DNA from: an uncultured Muribaculaceae bacterium
GTDB taxonomy: Bacteria > Bacteroidota > Bacteroidia > Bacteroidales > Muribaculaceae
Length of the DNA: 48,778 nt
NCBI GenBank assembly: GCA_947179295.1
Contig: CAMXAZ010000014.1
Span: forward strand, 1-48,778
Direction: 5' to 3'
Below the pieces are notes generated by a model. The model saw only the letters and a list, made by a program, of their open reading frames with translations. It did not search any database and was not told the origin of the DNA. A program made the position numbers and the translations under genes. Positions within the stretch are counted from its first letter, which is position 1. Each line of letters begins with the position of its first letter. Shown piece after piece: positions 23,482 through 32,983 of the stretch.

Positions 23482-23525
23482 AATAAGGTAACTATCAGGC
23501 GAGTATACTGAATAGTTACCTTATT
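23482..23525. terminator. Bidirectional terminator between MATE and MFS genes
   Basis: AATAAGGTAACTAT (23482-23495) and ATAGTTACCTTATT (23512-23525) form a perfect 14-base stem with a 16-base loop between convergent genes, with T-rich ends on both strands. Confidence 0.8.
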
Positions 23526-23543
23526 TTGTCTGTCAGGATAGAA

Positions 23544-24863
23544 TCAATTCTCCTTTTCAGCGTAAGTCTCTTTGACCAGTCCGACACTAAGCGCGCCGGC
23601 AATCAGGAGAACTCCGCCGAGCACCAGCATATTAACCTGATGGCCTCCAAGAAGCGGAAGAATCAGACCGCCGAGAGCGGCTGCGCAGATCTGAGGCACA
23701 CAGATAGTGCCGTTGAAAAGCCCAAGATAGGTGCCCATGTTCTTGCCTGATATAGAGTTGGTCAGAATTGTAAACGGAAGTGCCAGCATCGCAGCCCACG
23801 CACAGCCGATCAGCAGGAAGGAAATGAACAGCACATACTGATCAGTTACAAAAAGCGTCGAGATAAAACCGACTGCTCCGAGAAGAAGACTGAGCACATA
23901 GACTGTCTTGTGGCTCTTGAAGCGCGGAATGACCACGGCCCAAAGCACCGACCCAACGGCTTGGACGGCAAAAAGCACACCGACCCAGTTGCCAGCTGTC
24001 TGATAAGCCTCCGAATTGGTATCGGTTGTGCCCCACACGGTATCGGCGATAGCACCGGGCGTATAGGTCCACATATAGAGGAAAGCCGCCCAGCAGAAAA
24101 ACTGCACGAGACCGACAGTCCAGAACGTGCGCGGAGCATGTATCAGCAGTTTCAGCATCGAGGTCTTTTCTTCGTTCTGCTGCTCGGTGATTCCATGATA
24201 CTCGGCATATTCTTTGGGGGGCATCTCACGGATGGTGACGAAGCTATAGATGACACACAGTATAAGCACAGCGGCTCCGATGTAGAAAGAATAAGTCACC
24301 GCATCCGGCACCTGACCCGCCGGAGCGAGATTGCTGACGCCGATAGCTGTCAGAGTGATCGGCGCGAGATAACCGACGAGACTGCCTGCATTGCAGAGAA
24401 AACTCTGGATGGAATATGCCAGACCTTTCTGACGCTCATTGACCTGGTCGCCGACAAGCATCTTGAACGGCTGCATGGCCATGTTGATCGAAGTGTCAAG
24501 AAACATCAGGGCTATAAAGCCGAAAATCATAGCTCCGCCAACTGTCAGTCCGAAACTTCCGGCATTAGGCAGAAGACACATGACCACAACAGCGATAGCG
24601 GCTCCGAGCACAAGGTAAGGCAGGCGTCGGCCGAGACGATTCCAGGTGCGGTCACTCGCAGCGCCAACCAGAGGCTGCACGATAATGCCCATCAGCGGGG
24701 GCAGAATCCAGAAATAGCTCAGTGAATGAGGATCGGCACCGAGAGTCGCAAATATACGCGAAATATTGGCGCTCTGAAGGGCATAGGCGATCTGGACGCC
24801 AAAAAAGCCGAAACTCAGGTTCCAAAGATTCAGAAAACTTTGGTCCGGTTTATTTTTAACCAT
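23544..24863 (-). CDS. MFS sugar transporter (SUC/GPH-like)
   Basis: A 439-residue protein with 12 membrane segments; start ATG 24863 (MVKNKPDQSFLNLWNLS). The motif GAASDRTWNRLGRRLPYLVLG after segment 2 and ITIR-type loops are typical of the sucrose/maltose-like MFS subgroup found in Bacteroidetes next to glucan-using genes. Probably imports a disaccharide. The central loop (EMPPKEYAEYHGITEQQNEE) splits two six-helix halves. No sugar hydrolase is adjacent, so the substrate cannot be given. Confidence 0.88.
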   Translation of the reverse strand: MVKNKPDQSFLNLWNLSFGFFGVQIAYALQSANISRIFATLGADPHSLSYFWILPPLMGIIVQPLVGAASDRTWNRLGRRLPYLVLGAAIAVVVMCLLPNAGSFGLTVGGAMIFGFIALMFLDTSINMAMQPFKMLVGDQVNERQKGLAYSIQSFLCNAGSLVGYLAPITLTAIGVSNLAPAGQVPDAVTYSFYIGAAVLILCVIYSFVTIREMPPKEYAEYHGITEQQNEEKTSMLKLLIHAPRTFWTVGLVQFFCWAAFLYMWTYTPGAIADTVWGTTDTNSEAYQTAGNWVGVLFAVQAVGSVLWAVVIPRFKSHKTVYVLSLLLGAVGFISTLFVTDQYVLFISFLLIGCAWAAMLALPFTILTNSISGKNMGTYLGLFNGTICVPQICAAALGGLILPLLGGHQVNMLVLGGVLLIAGALSVGLVKETYAEKEN

Positions 24864-24979
24864 AGGTAAGTGTAAGTTGATGATGATATAATCAAAAAAT
24901 AATCTCTCTACATTAATAAACAAGATCCGTCAGTCAGCGGATCGGCAGGATGCTGCCGTGGGAGTGTACTTGGCAGGCT

Positions 24980-25834
24980 TCAGTCTGACTGTCGGTTGTC
25001 AAGCGAGTAAAGCAGACTGATTTCCTCAGCCCATATAGCCTCGTCAGGAGTCTCCAGAATAAGAGGAATGTCGTCGAAGCGCGGATCGTTCATCAGTCTT
25101 GACCAGAATTCGCGGTCAAGATTGGCGGTGGCAATCGGGGCATGACGGTCTACGTGCGATCCGAGTCCCTTCTGAGTATCGTTGAGGTGCATTCCGCAAA
25201 GATAGCCGAAGCCGATGACACTGTCAAATTCAGCCCATGTCTTCTCATAACCCTCAGCCGTGGCAAGGTCATAGCCGGCCGTGTAGGCATGGCAGGTATC
25301 TATGCAGACTCCTATCCTCGTCTTGTCATCCACACGGTCAATAATTCTGGCTATCTGTTCGAACGAATATCCGAGATTGCTTCCCTGACCTGCGGTGTTC
25401 TCGATCACAGCCTTCACCCCCGACGTCTTTTCCAGCAGACCGTTGAGCGAGTCGGCTATCAGGTCGAGACAGGCATCGGTCTCCATCTCACGCATGTGTG
25501 AACCGGGATGAAAGTTGAGCATGGTAAGTCCGAGCTGCTCGCAGCGGCGCAGTTCATCAAGAAAAGCCTCACGCGACTTTTCGAGTTTCGCGGCATCCGG
25601 CGAACCGAGATTTATCAGAAAGCTGTCATGTGGAAGAATATGCGCCGGGCTGTAGCCGTAGCGCATACAGTTTTCTCTGAATGCCTCAGCCTGCGCCTGC
25701 GGTATCGGTTTCGAAGTCCAGCGCGAAGGGTTGCGGGTGAAGAGGGCGAATGATTTCGCCCCGATCAGATGGGCGTTCAGAGGAGTATTGCTCACACCGT
25801 CTCCGGCAGAGACATGTGCTCCTATATATTTCAT
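24980..25834 (-). CDS. nfo: Endonuclease IV
   Basis: A 284-residue AP endonuclease of the Nfo family, full length. MKYIGAHVSAGDGVSNTP, LNFHPGSH, AVIENTAGQGSNLG, GVCIDTCHAYTAGYDL and MHLNDTQKGLGSHVDRHAPI carry the three-zinc site residues. It cleaves DNA 5' to abasic sites in base-excision repair. It is divergent from hisS, with its promoter (25886-25917) overlapping the hisS -7 box. Confidence 0.96.
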   Translation of the reverse strand: MKYIGAHVSAGDGVSNTPLNAHLIGAKSFALFTRNPSRWTSKPIPQAQAEAFRENCMRYGYSPAHILPHDSFLINLGSPDAAKLEKSREAFLDELRRCEQLGLTMLNFHPGSHMREMETDACLDLIADSLNGLLEKTSGVKAVIENTAGQGSNLGYSFEQIARIIDRVDDKTRIGVCIDTCHAYTAGYDLATAEGYEKTWAEFDSVIGFGYLCGMHLNDTQKGLGSHVDRHAPIATANLDREFWSRLMNDPRFDDIPLILETPDEAIWAEEISLLYSLDNRQSD

Positions 25835-25885
25835 AAGTATCGGGTCTGTTTTACGAGTAAGTATGTTTACGCATTAAAGTGACGC

Positions 25886-25917
25886 AAATTTAGCAAATAA
25901 TCGCTATCTTTGCAAAA
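25886..25917 (-). promoter_or_regulatory. nfo promoter overlapping divergent hisS promoter
   Basis: Minus strand TTTG (25917-25914), 20 bases, TAAATTTG (25893-25886). The plus-strand TATCTTTG (25906-25913) for hisS lies inside the same interval, so the two promoters cannot be occupied together. Confidence 0.65.
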
Positions 25918-25972
25918 TAATTCGTACTAACTTTCAACGATAATATATTTAAGAACAAATCAACAGATATAC

Positions 25973-27346
25973 ATGGCACAGAAACCGTCAATCCCCAAAG
26001 GCACCCGCGACTTCACCCCGGCTGAAATGGCGCGCCGAAACTATATATTCGACACTATACGCACTGTTTTCAAACTCCACGGTTTCCAGCAGATAGAGAC
26101 TCCGGCAATGGAGAATCTCTCGACTCTCATGGGTAAATACGGTGAAGAGGGCGACAAACTTCTGTTCAAGATACTTAATTCAGGCGACTTCCTGCGCGGG
26201 GCTGATCCACAGCTGATCCAGTCGGCCATAGCCGGCGACGATTCGGCGAAACTTGCCGCCAAGATCTGCGAGAAAGGTCTGCGCTACGACCTGACAGTGC
26301 CCTTCGCACGTTTCGTTGTCATGCACCGCAACGATCTCAGCTTCCCCTTCAAGCGTTTCCAGATCCAGCCCGTGTGGCGTGCCGACCGTCCGCAGAAAGG
26401 CCGTTACCGCGAGTTCTATCAGTGCGATGCCGATGTCATCGGATCTGACTCGCTGATCAACGAAATCGAACTGCTCCAGCTCATCGACGATGTGTTCAGC
26501 CGTCTCGGCATCCGCATCACCATCAAGCTCAACAACCGCAAAGTCCTTGCAGGCATAGCCGAACTTGTCGGCGCGCCTGACAAGATCGTGGATATAACCG
26601 TGGCCATCGACAAGATCGACAAGATCGGCCTCGACAACGTGAAAGCCGAACTCGGCGAACGCGGACTGTCGGCCGAAGCCATTGACCGCATCACCCCGCT
26701 CATCACCCTCTCCGGCTCCAATGCCGAACGCCTAGCAAGCCTCGAAGAAATGCTTGCGTCAAGCGAGACAGGCCTCAAGGGCGTAAGCGAACTGCGCGAA
26801 GTAATGGCCGGCACAGAGGCTCTCGGTCTGTGCGCCGACCTCGAACTCGATGTCAGCCTGGCCCGTGGTCTGAACTACTACACCGGAACCATCATCGAGG
26901 TGAAAGCCCGCGACGTGGAGATCGGCAGCATCACCGGCGGCGGCCGTTACGACAACCTTACCGGTGTGTTCGGTCTGCCCGGAGTCTCCGGCGTAGGCAT
27001 CTCATTCGGCGCCGACCGCATCTATGACGTGCTCAACACACTCAATCTCTATCCCGAAGGAATCGAAGGCGCTGCCAAGGTGATGTTTACCAACTTCGGT
27101 CCCAAGGAAGCCGCCCGCAGCCTTCAGATCATCAAGAAACTGCGCGAAAGCGGCATCCCCGCCGAGCTTTATCCCGATGCGGCAAAAATGAAAAAGCAGA
27201 TGGGACGCGCCGACAGCCTCGGCATTCCCTTCGTGGCCATAATCGGAGAGACCGAGCTCCAGAACGGAACTGTCACTCTCAAAAACATGACCACAGGAGA
27301 ACAGTCTGAAATCAGCGCAGAGCAGCTGACTGAAGCCCTCGGCTGA
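25973..27346 (+). CDS. hisS: Histidyl-tRNA synthetase
   Basis: A 457-residue class II synthetase. Motif 1 region [14 protein letters not shown], motif 2 [20 protein letters not shown] with YQCDADVIG, histidine loop [12 protein letters not shown], and motif 3 [10 protein letters not shown] plus [12 protein letters not shown] are all present, as is the C-terminal anticodon domain ([19 protein letters not shown]). It charges tRNA-His. A TATCTTTG box lies 60 bases upstream. It is a core gene without oddities. Confidence 0.97.
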   Translation: MAQKPSIPKGTRDFTPAEMARRNYIFDTIRTVFKLHGFQQIETPAMENLSTLMGKYGEEGDKLLFKILNSGDFLRGADPQLIQSAIAGDDSAKLAAKICEKGLRYDLTVPFARFVVMHRNDLSFPFKRFQIQPVWRADRPQKGRYREFYQCDADVIGSDSLINEIELLQLIDDVFSRLGIRITIKLNNRKVLAGIAELVGAPDKIVDITVAIDKIDKIGLDNVKAELGERGLSAEAIDRITPLITLSGSNAERLASLEEMLASSETGLKGVSELREVMAGTEALGLCADLELDVSLARGLNYYTGTIIEVKARDVEIGSITGGGRYDNLTGVFGLPGVSGVGISFGADRIYDVLNTLNLYPEGIEGAAKVMFTNFGPKEAARSLQIIKKLRESGIPAELYPDAAKMKKQMGRADSLGIPFVAIIGETELQNGTVTLKNMTTGEQSEISAEQLTEALG

Positions 27347-27430
27347 TCCGATGCCGGATAAAATTCTCTCTTCTTTCCTGAATTCTGGCCAATAGCCCCA
27401 CTACAGCCTCGGCAACAGGTGACAAATGCT

Positions 27431-27438
27431 TACCTTTG
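27431..27438 (+). promoter_or_regulatory. -7 box of mlaE
   Basis: TACCTTTG on the plus strand, 32 bases before ATG 27470. No clear -33 TTTG upstream. Confidence 0.45.
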
Positions 27439-27469
27439 CCGAGGTAAATGTAATTTTCAACCTCTTGAC

Positions 27470-28219
27470 ATGGTTATAACCGACTCACTCACCACCTTCG
27501 GGCAATACTGCCTCTTCATAAACAAGATATTCTCGGTTCCCGACCGCTGGAAGACGTTTTTCAGACGCACCTTCTTCGAGATCACCAAACTTGGCGTGGA
27601 CTCCATTCCGCTGGTGATCGTGATCTCACTGTTTATCGGCGCTGTGATCACCATCCAGATGCAGCTCAACATCGTCTCGCCCCTTGTGCCCTCCTATTCC
27701 ACCGGTCTTGCCACCCGCGAGATCATCCTGCTGGAGTTCTCCAACTCCATCCTGTGTCTGATCCTCGCCGGCAAGGTTGGCTCGAACATAGCATCGGAGA
27801 TCGGGACAATGCGCGTGACCGAGCAGATCGACGCACTTGACATCATGGGCATAAATTCCGCCAACTTCTTGGTGTTGCCGAAAATAGTAGGCTTCCTGGT
27901 CTACATGCCCGTGCTGGTGGTTTTCTGTATATTCACATCGTTCCTCGGCGGAGTGCTGATCTCTATTTTCACAGGCATCATCCCGCTCAACCGCTTCATC
28001 TACGGCCTGCAGACCATGTTCGTGGAATGGTACGTGTGGTACGGACTCATTAAATCGCTCTTCTTCTCCTTCATCATCACCTCCGTCTCCGCCTACTACG
28101 GCTATTTCGTCAAAGGCGGCGCTCTTGAAGTCGGAAAGGCTTCAACCAACGCCGTTGTAGCTTCCAGCATTCTGATTCTGCTGCTTGACGTCGTACTGAC
28201 AAAACTCCTACTGCAATGA
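27470..28219 (+). CDS. mlaE: MlaE-family ABC transporter permease
   Basis: A 249-residue inner membrane permease, start ATG 27470 (MVITDSLTTFGQYCLF). The MlaE signature is visible in GKVGSNIASEIGTMRVTEQIDALDIMG split over about 105-131, with five to six membrane segments. With MlaF it forms the core of the complex that moves phospholipids between the membranes and keeps outer membrane asymmetry. Its stop overlaps the mlaF start (ATGA, 28216-28219). No MlaD-type gene follows in this operon. Confidence 0.92.
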   Translation: MVITDSLTTFGQYCLFINKIFSVPDRWKTFFRRTFFEITKLGVDSIPLVIVISLFIGAVITIQMQLNIVSPLVPSYSTGLATREIILLEFSNSILCLILAGKVGSNIASEIGTMRVTEQIDALDIMGINSANFLVLPKIVGFLVYMPVLVVFCIFTSFLGGVLISIFTGIIPLNRFIYGLQTMFVEWYVWYGLIKSLFFSFIITSVSAYYGYFVKGGALEVGKASTNAVVASSILILLLDVVLTKLLLQ

Positions 28220-28998
28220 TCGAAGTAAAGAATATCACCAAATCATTCGACGGCAAGACCATCCTCCACGATGTCAGCGCCAGATTCGAAACCGGCAAGA
28301 CAAACCTCATCATCGGCCAGAGCGGTTCGGGAAAGACAGTCCTCGTCAAATCGCTCGTGGGTCTCATCCGCCCGGAAAAAGGCGAAATCCTTTATGACGG
28401 ACGCGACCTTATGAAGATGGACACCAGCCAAATCAAGGAACTGCGCAAGGAAATCGGCATGCTCTTCCAGGGCTCGGCCCTCTTCGACTCGGAGACCGTG
28501 CTCGGCAACGTGATGTTTCCGCTCACCATGTTCACATCCATGACTCCGGCCGAAATCAAAGACCGCGCGCAGTTCTGCCTTGAACGCGTGAAACTGAAAG
28601 GCGCCGACTCGAAATATCCGTCGGAAATTTCAGGCGGTATGCAGAAACGTGTGGCCATAGCGCGCGCCATAGCCCTCAACCCCAAATATCTTTTCTGCGA
28701 TGAGCCAAACTCCGGTCTCGATCCGAGAACCTCGATAGTGATTGATGAACTTCTGAGCGACATCACCCACGAATACAACATCACCACCATCATCAATACC
28801 CACGACATGAACTCGGTGCTCGGCATCGGCGAGAACATCATCTTCATCAACAAGGGCCACCGCGAATGGGTTGGTGACATGCACCAGATCTATCAGACTT
28901 CCAACGAAGCCCTCAACGAATTCGTGTTCGCCAACGACCTCTTCCAGAAAGTCCGCGCCTACGTAATCTCCAACTCCAGCGACCGTCAGCCGAAGTAA
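28216..28998 (+). CDS. mlaF: MlaF-family ABC transporter ATPase
   Basis: A 260-residue ATPase. Walker A IIGQSGSGKTVLVK (about 34-47), Q-loop GMLFQGSALFDSE, signature SGGMQKRVAIARA, Walker B KYLFCDEPNSGLDP and H-loop NTHDMNSV are all complete. The combination GSALFDSETVLGNVMFPL after the Q-loop is typical of MlaF. It pairs with MlaE for phospholipid transport. Followed by a palindromic terminator-like repeat at 29011-29037. Confidence 0.94.
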   Translation: MIEVKNITKSFDGKTILHDVSARFETGKTNLIIGQSGSGKTVLVKSLVGLIRPEKGEILYDGRDLMKMDTSQIKELRKEIGMLFQGSALFDSETVLGNVMFPLTMFTSMTPAEIKDRAQFCLERVKLKGADSKYPSEISGGMQKRVAIARAIALNPKYLFCDEPNSGLDPRTSIVIDELLSDITHEYNITTIINTHDMNSVLGIGENIIFINKGHREWVGDMHQIYQTSNEALNEFVFANDLFQKVRAYVISNSSDRQPK

Positions 28999-29010
28999 GC
29001 CAGGTCGTTT

Positions 29011-29037
29011 TAGAGGTTGTTTTTAAACAACTTCTTA
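29011..29037. repeat. Palindromic repeat, short form (copy A)
   Basis: TAGAGGTTGTTTTTAAACAACTTCTTA is read here only by its ends: TAGAGGTTGTTT and AAACAACTTCTTA pair as a hairpin. It shares the TAGAGGTTGTTTAAA end with the repeats at 43711, 43898 and 48538. Between convergent genes mlaF and nrdG it can serve as a bidirectional terminator. Confidence 0.65.
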
Positions 29038-29060
29038 TAACGGAGCCAAGCAACAGTCTC

Positions 29061-29537
29061 TTACCACTCCCACTCGACAACATTGCCGACCGTGGAGCGC
29101 GCCACATCGACCAGCCGCTGGTTGGCCGAGCCGCGAAACAGCAGATGCACATCGCGCCGCGCCTCTATGAAAGGCCCGTCGACAAGCACATCGACATATT
29201 CAAGCAGACGCCTCATAGGCTCATTGCCCATGATAGCCTCATAACTGAAACCGGAATAGCACCAGATGCTCTTTCCGGCTTCTTTTATTCTGGCGGCAAG
29301 CGGTATAAGCTGCTCGGCGCTATACATCGGATCGCCGCCGGTCAGAGTGACATCGAAATCATTTTCTATCACTTCGAGCATCACCTCATCGACGCTCATC
29401 TCACGCCCTGCGCCGAAATCCCACGACTGCGGATTGTGGCAGCCGGGGCATCCGTGAGAGCAACCGGCAACATAGATGGCTGTACGAAGTCCGGGGCCGT
29501 CAACCGACGTCCCCGGAACTATTTCGAGAATTCTCAT
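29061..29537 (-). CDS. nrdG: Anaerobic ribonucleotide reductase activating protein
   Basis: A 158-residue radical SAM activase, start ATG 29537 (MRILEIVPGTSVDGPGLRTA). The cluster cysteines are Cys26, Cys30 and Cys33 in GCSHGCPGCHNP, and TLTGGDPMY is the SAM-binding GGE-like motif. It installs the glycyl radical on NrdD. Placed 36 bases after nrdD, in the same operon. Confidence 0.95.
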   Translation of the reverse strand: MRILEIVPGTSVDGPGLRTAIYVAGCSHGCPGCHNPQSWDFGAGREMSVDEVMLEVIENDFDVTLTGGDPMYSAEQLIPLAARIKEAGKSIWCYSGFSYEAIMGNEPMRRLLEYVDVLVDGPFIEARRDVHLLFRGSANQRLVDVARSTVGNVVEWEW

Positions 29538-29573
29538 TCTGAAAAAATCTGTCTGAGTGTGTAATTGAAACAA

Positions 29574-31781
29574 TCACTTGTGGACTATACGGTCATTGAG
29601 TTCCGCCAGTTTAGCATTGTTCCAACGGTCAGTGGTGCCGACAAGATAGCCGGTGATGCGCTGCAGGCAGTCGATGTTGTGGCTGTGGCAACAAGGGCAT
29701 TCTTCAAGCGACTCCTGGGCATCCTCATATCCGCAGTCCATGCAGCGGTTGCGGTTATGGTTCACCGAGCAGTAGCCGATGTTATACTTGTCCATCAGGT
29801 CAACGATATCGCTGATCGCCTTCGGATTGTGGGTGGCATCACCGTCGATCTCCACGTAGAAGATGTGGCCGCCGCCGGTCAGTTCGTGATACGGCGCCTC
29901 GATCTTGGCCTTATGGCGGGGCGAGCAGTGATAGTAGACCGGCACGTGGTTTGAGTTGGTGTAATAGATCTTGTCTGTGATGCCGGGAATAACGCCGAAC
30001 GATTTGCGGTCGCGCGAGGTGAATTTTCCTGACAGACCTTCGGCCGGAGTGGCGAGCACAGAGAAGTTGTGCTTATACTGTTCGCTGTAGTCATTGACAC
30101 GTGAGCGCATGTGCGACACGATCTTCAGACCTAACTTCTGCGCATCCTCGCTCTCGCCGTGGTGTTTTCCGGTCAGGGCTATCAGACATTCGGCCAGGCC
30201 GATGAAGCCGATGCCGAGTGTGCCCTGGTTGATCACGCTCTCGATGGTGTCAGTCGGTTTGAGTTTTTCGGCGCCGTTCCACAGACGCGACATCAGCAGC
30301 GGGAACTGCTTGGCCATAGCCGTCTTCTGGAAATTGAAGCGGTCGCAGAGCTGACGGGCGGTGATGTCAAGCACCTCGTCGAGTTTTTCAAAGAAGCGTC
30401 TGATACGTTCTTCCTGATCAACTATGTTCATACACTCGATCGCAATGCGCACAATGTTGATTGTCGAGAAACTGATGTTTCCGCGGCCAATCGAGGTCTT
30501 TTCACCGAAACGGTTCTCAAACACTCGTGTGCGGCAGCCCATCGTGGCTACTTCATACTTGTAGCGTTCCGGATCATTGACATCCCACTTTTCATGCTGG
30601 TTGAATGTAGCGTCGAGGTTCACGAAGTTCGGGAAGAAGCGGCGCGCGGTCACCTTGCAGGCAAGCTGATAGAGGTCATGATTGCGGTCGCCGGGCAGAT
30701 AGCTGACTCCCTTTTTCTTTTTCCAGATCTGAATGGGGAAGATGGCTGTGGCTCCGTTGCCCACACCTTCGTAAGTCGAATTGAGAAGCTCGCGGATGAT
30801 GCAGCGGCCCTCGGCCGAGGTGTCTGTACCGTAGTTGATCGAGCTGAACACAACCTGGTTTCCGCCACGCGAATGGATGGTGTTCATATTGTGTATGAAA
30901 GCCTCCATGCTCTGATGCACACGGCTCACAGTCTGGTTGATGGCATGTTGCTTCCAGCGCTCTGCCCCGGTCAGACCTTCGAGCGAAGTTTTGATATAGT
31001 CCTCGATCTCGGCATCGTAGAGCGCCGACAGATCTTCGCCGCTGAGGTCTTCGAGTTGCTTGACTTCTTCTATATATGAAGATCTCACGAATGGAGCGAG
31101 GTAGAAGTCAAATGCCGGAATGGCCTGACCGCCGTGCATTTCGTTCTGGGCTGTCTCAAGCGAGATGCAGCCTATGATGCTGGCCGTCTCGATGCGCTTT
31201 GCCGGACGCGATTCGCCGTGGCCGGCCACGAAACCGTATTTCAGTATGCGGTCCAGCGGATGCTGCACGCAGGTAAGGCTCTTGGTCGGATAGTAGTCCT
31301 TGTCATGGATATGGAGATAGCCGTTCTGCACAGCCTCGCGGGCTTCGGGCGACAGCAGGTAGTCGTCAACAAAGGGCTTGGTTGTCTCGCTGGCAAATTT
31401 CATCATCATGCCGGCGGGCGAGTCCGTGTTCATGTTGGCATTCTCACGGGTGATGTCATTGCTTTTTGCCTCGATGATTTCCAGAAACATGTCGCGTGTC
31501 TTGGCGCGGCGGGCTATCGAACGCTGGTCACGATAGGCGATATAGCGTTTGGCCACTTCCTTTCGGGGCGATTTCATGAGTTCAAGCTCCACACGGTCCT
31601 GAATCTCTTCAACCGTCATTTGCTCGCAGCCGATCATTCCGATCCGGTCTGTGATGCGTGAAATCAAGGCTTCGTCTTCTCCCATCTCTGTGGTGAGCAT
31701 TGCCTTGCGGATTGCAGCCTTTATTTTCTCTTCGTTGTAGCCCACGACGCGACCGTCGCGCTTTACCACTGTCTGTATCAT
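29574..31781 (-). CDS. nrdD: Anaerobic ribonucleoside-triphosphate reductase
   Basis: A 735-residue class III reductase, start ATG 31781 (MIQTVVKRDGRVVGYNEEKI); a longer frame upstream crosses the promoter. An ATP-cone occupies about 1-90. The catalytic barrel includes VFSSINYGTDTSAEGR and MGCRTRVFENRFGE. At the C terminus a zinc site (CMDCGYED, ECPCCHSH) precedes RITGYLVGTTDRWN, with the radical Gly at about 711. It makes deoxynucleotides without oxygen, pointing to a strict anaerobe. Co-transcribed with nrdG. Confidence 0.96.
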   Translation of the reverse strand: MIQTVVKRDGRVVGYNEEKIKAAIRKAMLTTEMGEDEALISRITDRIGMIGCEQMTVEEIQDRVELELMKSPRKEVAKRYIAYRDQRSIARRAKTRDMFLEIIEAKSNDITRENANMNTDSPAGMMMKFASETTKPFVDDYLLSPEAREAVQNGYLHIHDKDYYPTKSLTCVQHPLDRILKYGFVAGHGESRPAKRIETASIIGCISLETAQNEMHGGQAIPAFDFYLAPFVRSSYIEEVKQLEDLSGEDLSALYDAEIEDYIKTSLEGLTGAERWKQHAINQTVSRVHQSMEAFIHNMNTIHSRGGNQVVFSSINYGTDTSAEGRCIIRELLNSTYEGVGNGATAIFPIQIWKKKKGVSYLPGDRNHDLYQLACKVTARRFFPNFVNLDATFNQHEKWDVNDPERYKYEVATMGCRTRVFENRFGEKTSIGRGNISFSTINIVRIAIECMNIVDQEERIRRFFEKLDEVLDITARQLCDRFNFQKTAMAKQFPLLMSRLWNGAEKLKPTDTIESVINQGTLGIGFIGLAECLIALTGKHHGESEDAQKLGLKIVSHMRSRVNDYSEQYKHNFSVLATPAEGLSGKFTSRDRKSFGVIPGITDKIYYTNSNHVPVYYHCSPRHKAKIEAPYHELTGGGHIFYVEIDGDATHNPKAISDIVDLMDKYNIGYCSVNHNRNRCMDCGYEDAQESLEECPCCHSHNIDCLQRITGYLVGTTDRWNNAKLAELNDRIVHK

Positions 31782-31844
31782 CTGATTTTTGTTTTGAGGG
31801 GAATATTGTTTTTTGCAGGTGTTATTTTTAGTCTTTTGACACTG

Positions 31845-31875
31845 CAAAGATAGGCATAAAAAAAGAAAAGTCCAA
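31845..31875 (-). promoter_or_regulatory. nrdD promoter
   Basis: Minus strand TTG (31875-31873), 20 bases, TATCTTTG (31852-31845), about 64 bases before ATG 31781. The -33 part overlaps the hairpin of the upstream gene's terminator. Confidence 0.6.
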
Positions 31876-31895
31876 CATAAAAGTTAGACTTTTTA
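31857..31895 (-). terminator. Terminator after the HAD gene
   Basis: Minus strand AAAAGTCTAAC and GTTGGACTTTT form an imperfect stem, followed by CTTTTTTT. It overlaps the nrdD promoter. Confidence 0.6.
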
Positions 31896-31990
31896 TATCA
31901 CAAAGTATGCGGTTTTGGATAACTTTTTTGTATTTTCAAAATTTGCAACACGCTAAACACCAGCGATATACACATTTGTTTTGGACAACT

Positions 31991-32638
31991 TTATTCATTT
32001 ATCAACTCGCAAAAATCAACCAAACCGAGCAATTCGCCGAGATTTTCAATTTCGATCAACGGCCGGTTTTCTTCCGGAAAATCAGCCGGATCAGCCTGCG
32101 TGATATTCTCGCCGTTGCCGCCCCGCCGGAAGCCTATCGTAGTCCAGCCGAGACGGTTCGGCGCAATAAAATCTTTAGCCGGGTTGTCGCCAACATAGAC
32201 ATAAGGCCCCCCGTCCTCTGTGCGGTTCATAATGGAGCGGAAAGCACGGCCCGATGTCTTTTCCTCCCCAACCTCCTCAGAAATCATGATCAGGTCAGGA
32301 CTGATGAAACGGGCAAGTCCGAGAGCCTCTATCTTGTGGCGCTGAGTCACGCTGCGTCCATCAGTCACCAGCCCCAGAGTGTGGCCGGCGCGCGCAAGAC
32401 GGCTCAGCACATAGAGCGACATCCAGGGCAATCTGATGTCCGGCACATGATTTCTGTAGAGACCGATCACCTCGGCCGCCGGCAGACCGGTAGAGTCAAA
32501 AGCCTCGCGCGGATTAGCAGCCGAAAACATGGCCAGCAACAGCCCGCGGCCATAGCGGCGTGCTATAGCTCTGTAGGCCGATCTCACAAACTCCATCTCC
32601 GGATAGAGCGTATCGTCCAGATCAAAGACTATGACCAT
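31991..32638 (-). CDS. HAD-superfamily hydrolase
   Basis: A 215-residue phosphatase-like protein. Motif I is VFDLDDTLYPE (Asp6, Asp8), motif II LVTDGRS, motif III has a Lys in the HKIEALGLARF region, and motif IV is VYVGDNPAKDF. Cap region of subtype I between motifs. Substrate cannot be predicted; related proteins act on phosphoglycolate, nucleotides or sugar phosphates. It is followed by a terminator and preceded by the Dabb gene 48 bases away. Confidence 0.88.
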   Translation of the reverse strand: MVIVFDLDDTLYPEMEFVRSAYRAIARRYGRGLLLAMFSAANPREAFDSTGLPAAEVIGLYRNHVPDIRLPWMSLYVLSRLARAGHTLGLVTDGRSVTQRHKIEALGLARFISPDLIMISEEVGEEKTSGRAFRSIMNRTEDGGPYVYVGDNPAKDFIAPNRLGWTTIGFRRGGNGENITQADPADFPEENRPLIEIENLGELLGLVDFCELINE

Positions 32639-32686
32639 TCCTTATCGCCTTTGTCAGCCCAGACACCTTACTCCGGCCCGGACTTA

Positions 32687-32983
32687 TCATGAGAAATAGT
32701 AGTCCACACAGGCCCGCGCTTCCTTATGGGCGCCGATTATCGAAGCCGCCGCCACATGGGCCGGGTGTTTGGCATAGACCGCCACATCATCCATAGTCGG
32801 AACCACGGCGGTGAGCACCACATCCCAGTCTTCCGCCGGATTTTCATTGATGCCCACTTCCATCGAGCGGAGCACATCAATCTGCGCCGGGAGTTCCATC
32901 AGCGCATTCTTGAAACGTTCGGCAACCTCGCGGCGTTCCTCCGCAGTGCCTTTAAGTTTGAAGCTTACTATATGTTTTACCAT
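32687..32983 (-). CDS. Dabb (stress-responsive A/B barrel) domain protein
   Basis: A 98-residue protein, start ATG 32983 (MVKHIVSFKLKGTAEERRE); upstream in-frame codons run through A+T-rich intergenic DNA and are rejected. The pattern MxKHIVxFKLK, then DVLRSMEVGINENP and WDVVLTAVVPTMDDVAVYAKHPAHV is characteristic of the Dabb ferredoxin-like barrel. These small dimers have varied or unknown roles. An A+T palindrome (32997-33024) lies just upstream. Confidence 0.88.
   Translation of the reverse strand: MVKHIVSFKLKGTAEERREVAERFKNALMELPAQIDVLRSMEVGINENPAEDWDVVLTAVVPTMDDVAVYAKHPAHVAAASIIGAHKEARACVDYYFS

Noticed and set aside
23910-24725. 271-codon plus-strand frame
   Set aside because: Antisense shadow of the MFS transporter gene; composition rich in His, Arg and Ser.
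30159-31079. 306-codon plus-strand frame
   Set aside because: Antisense shadow of nrdD.
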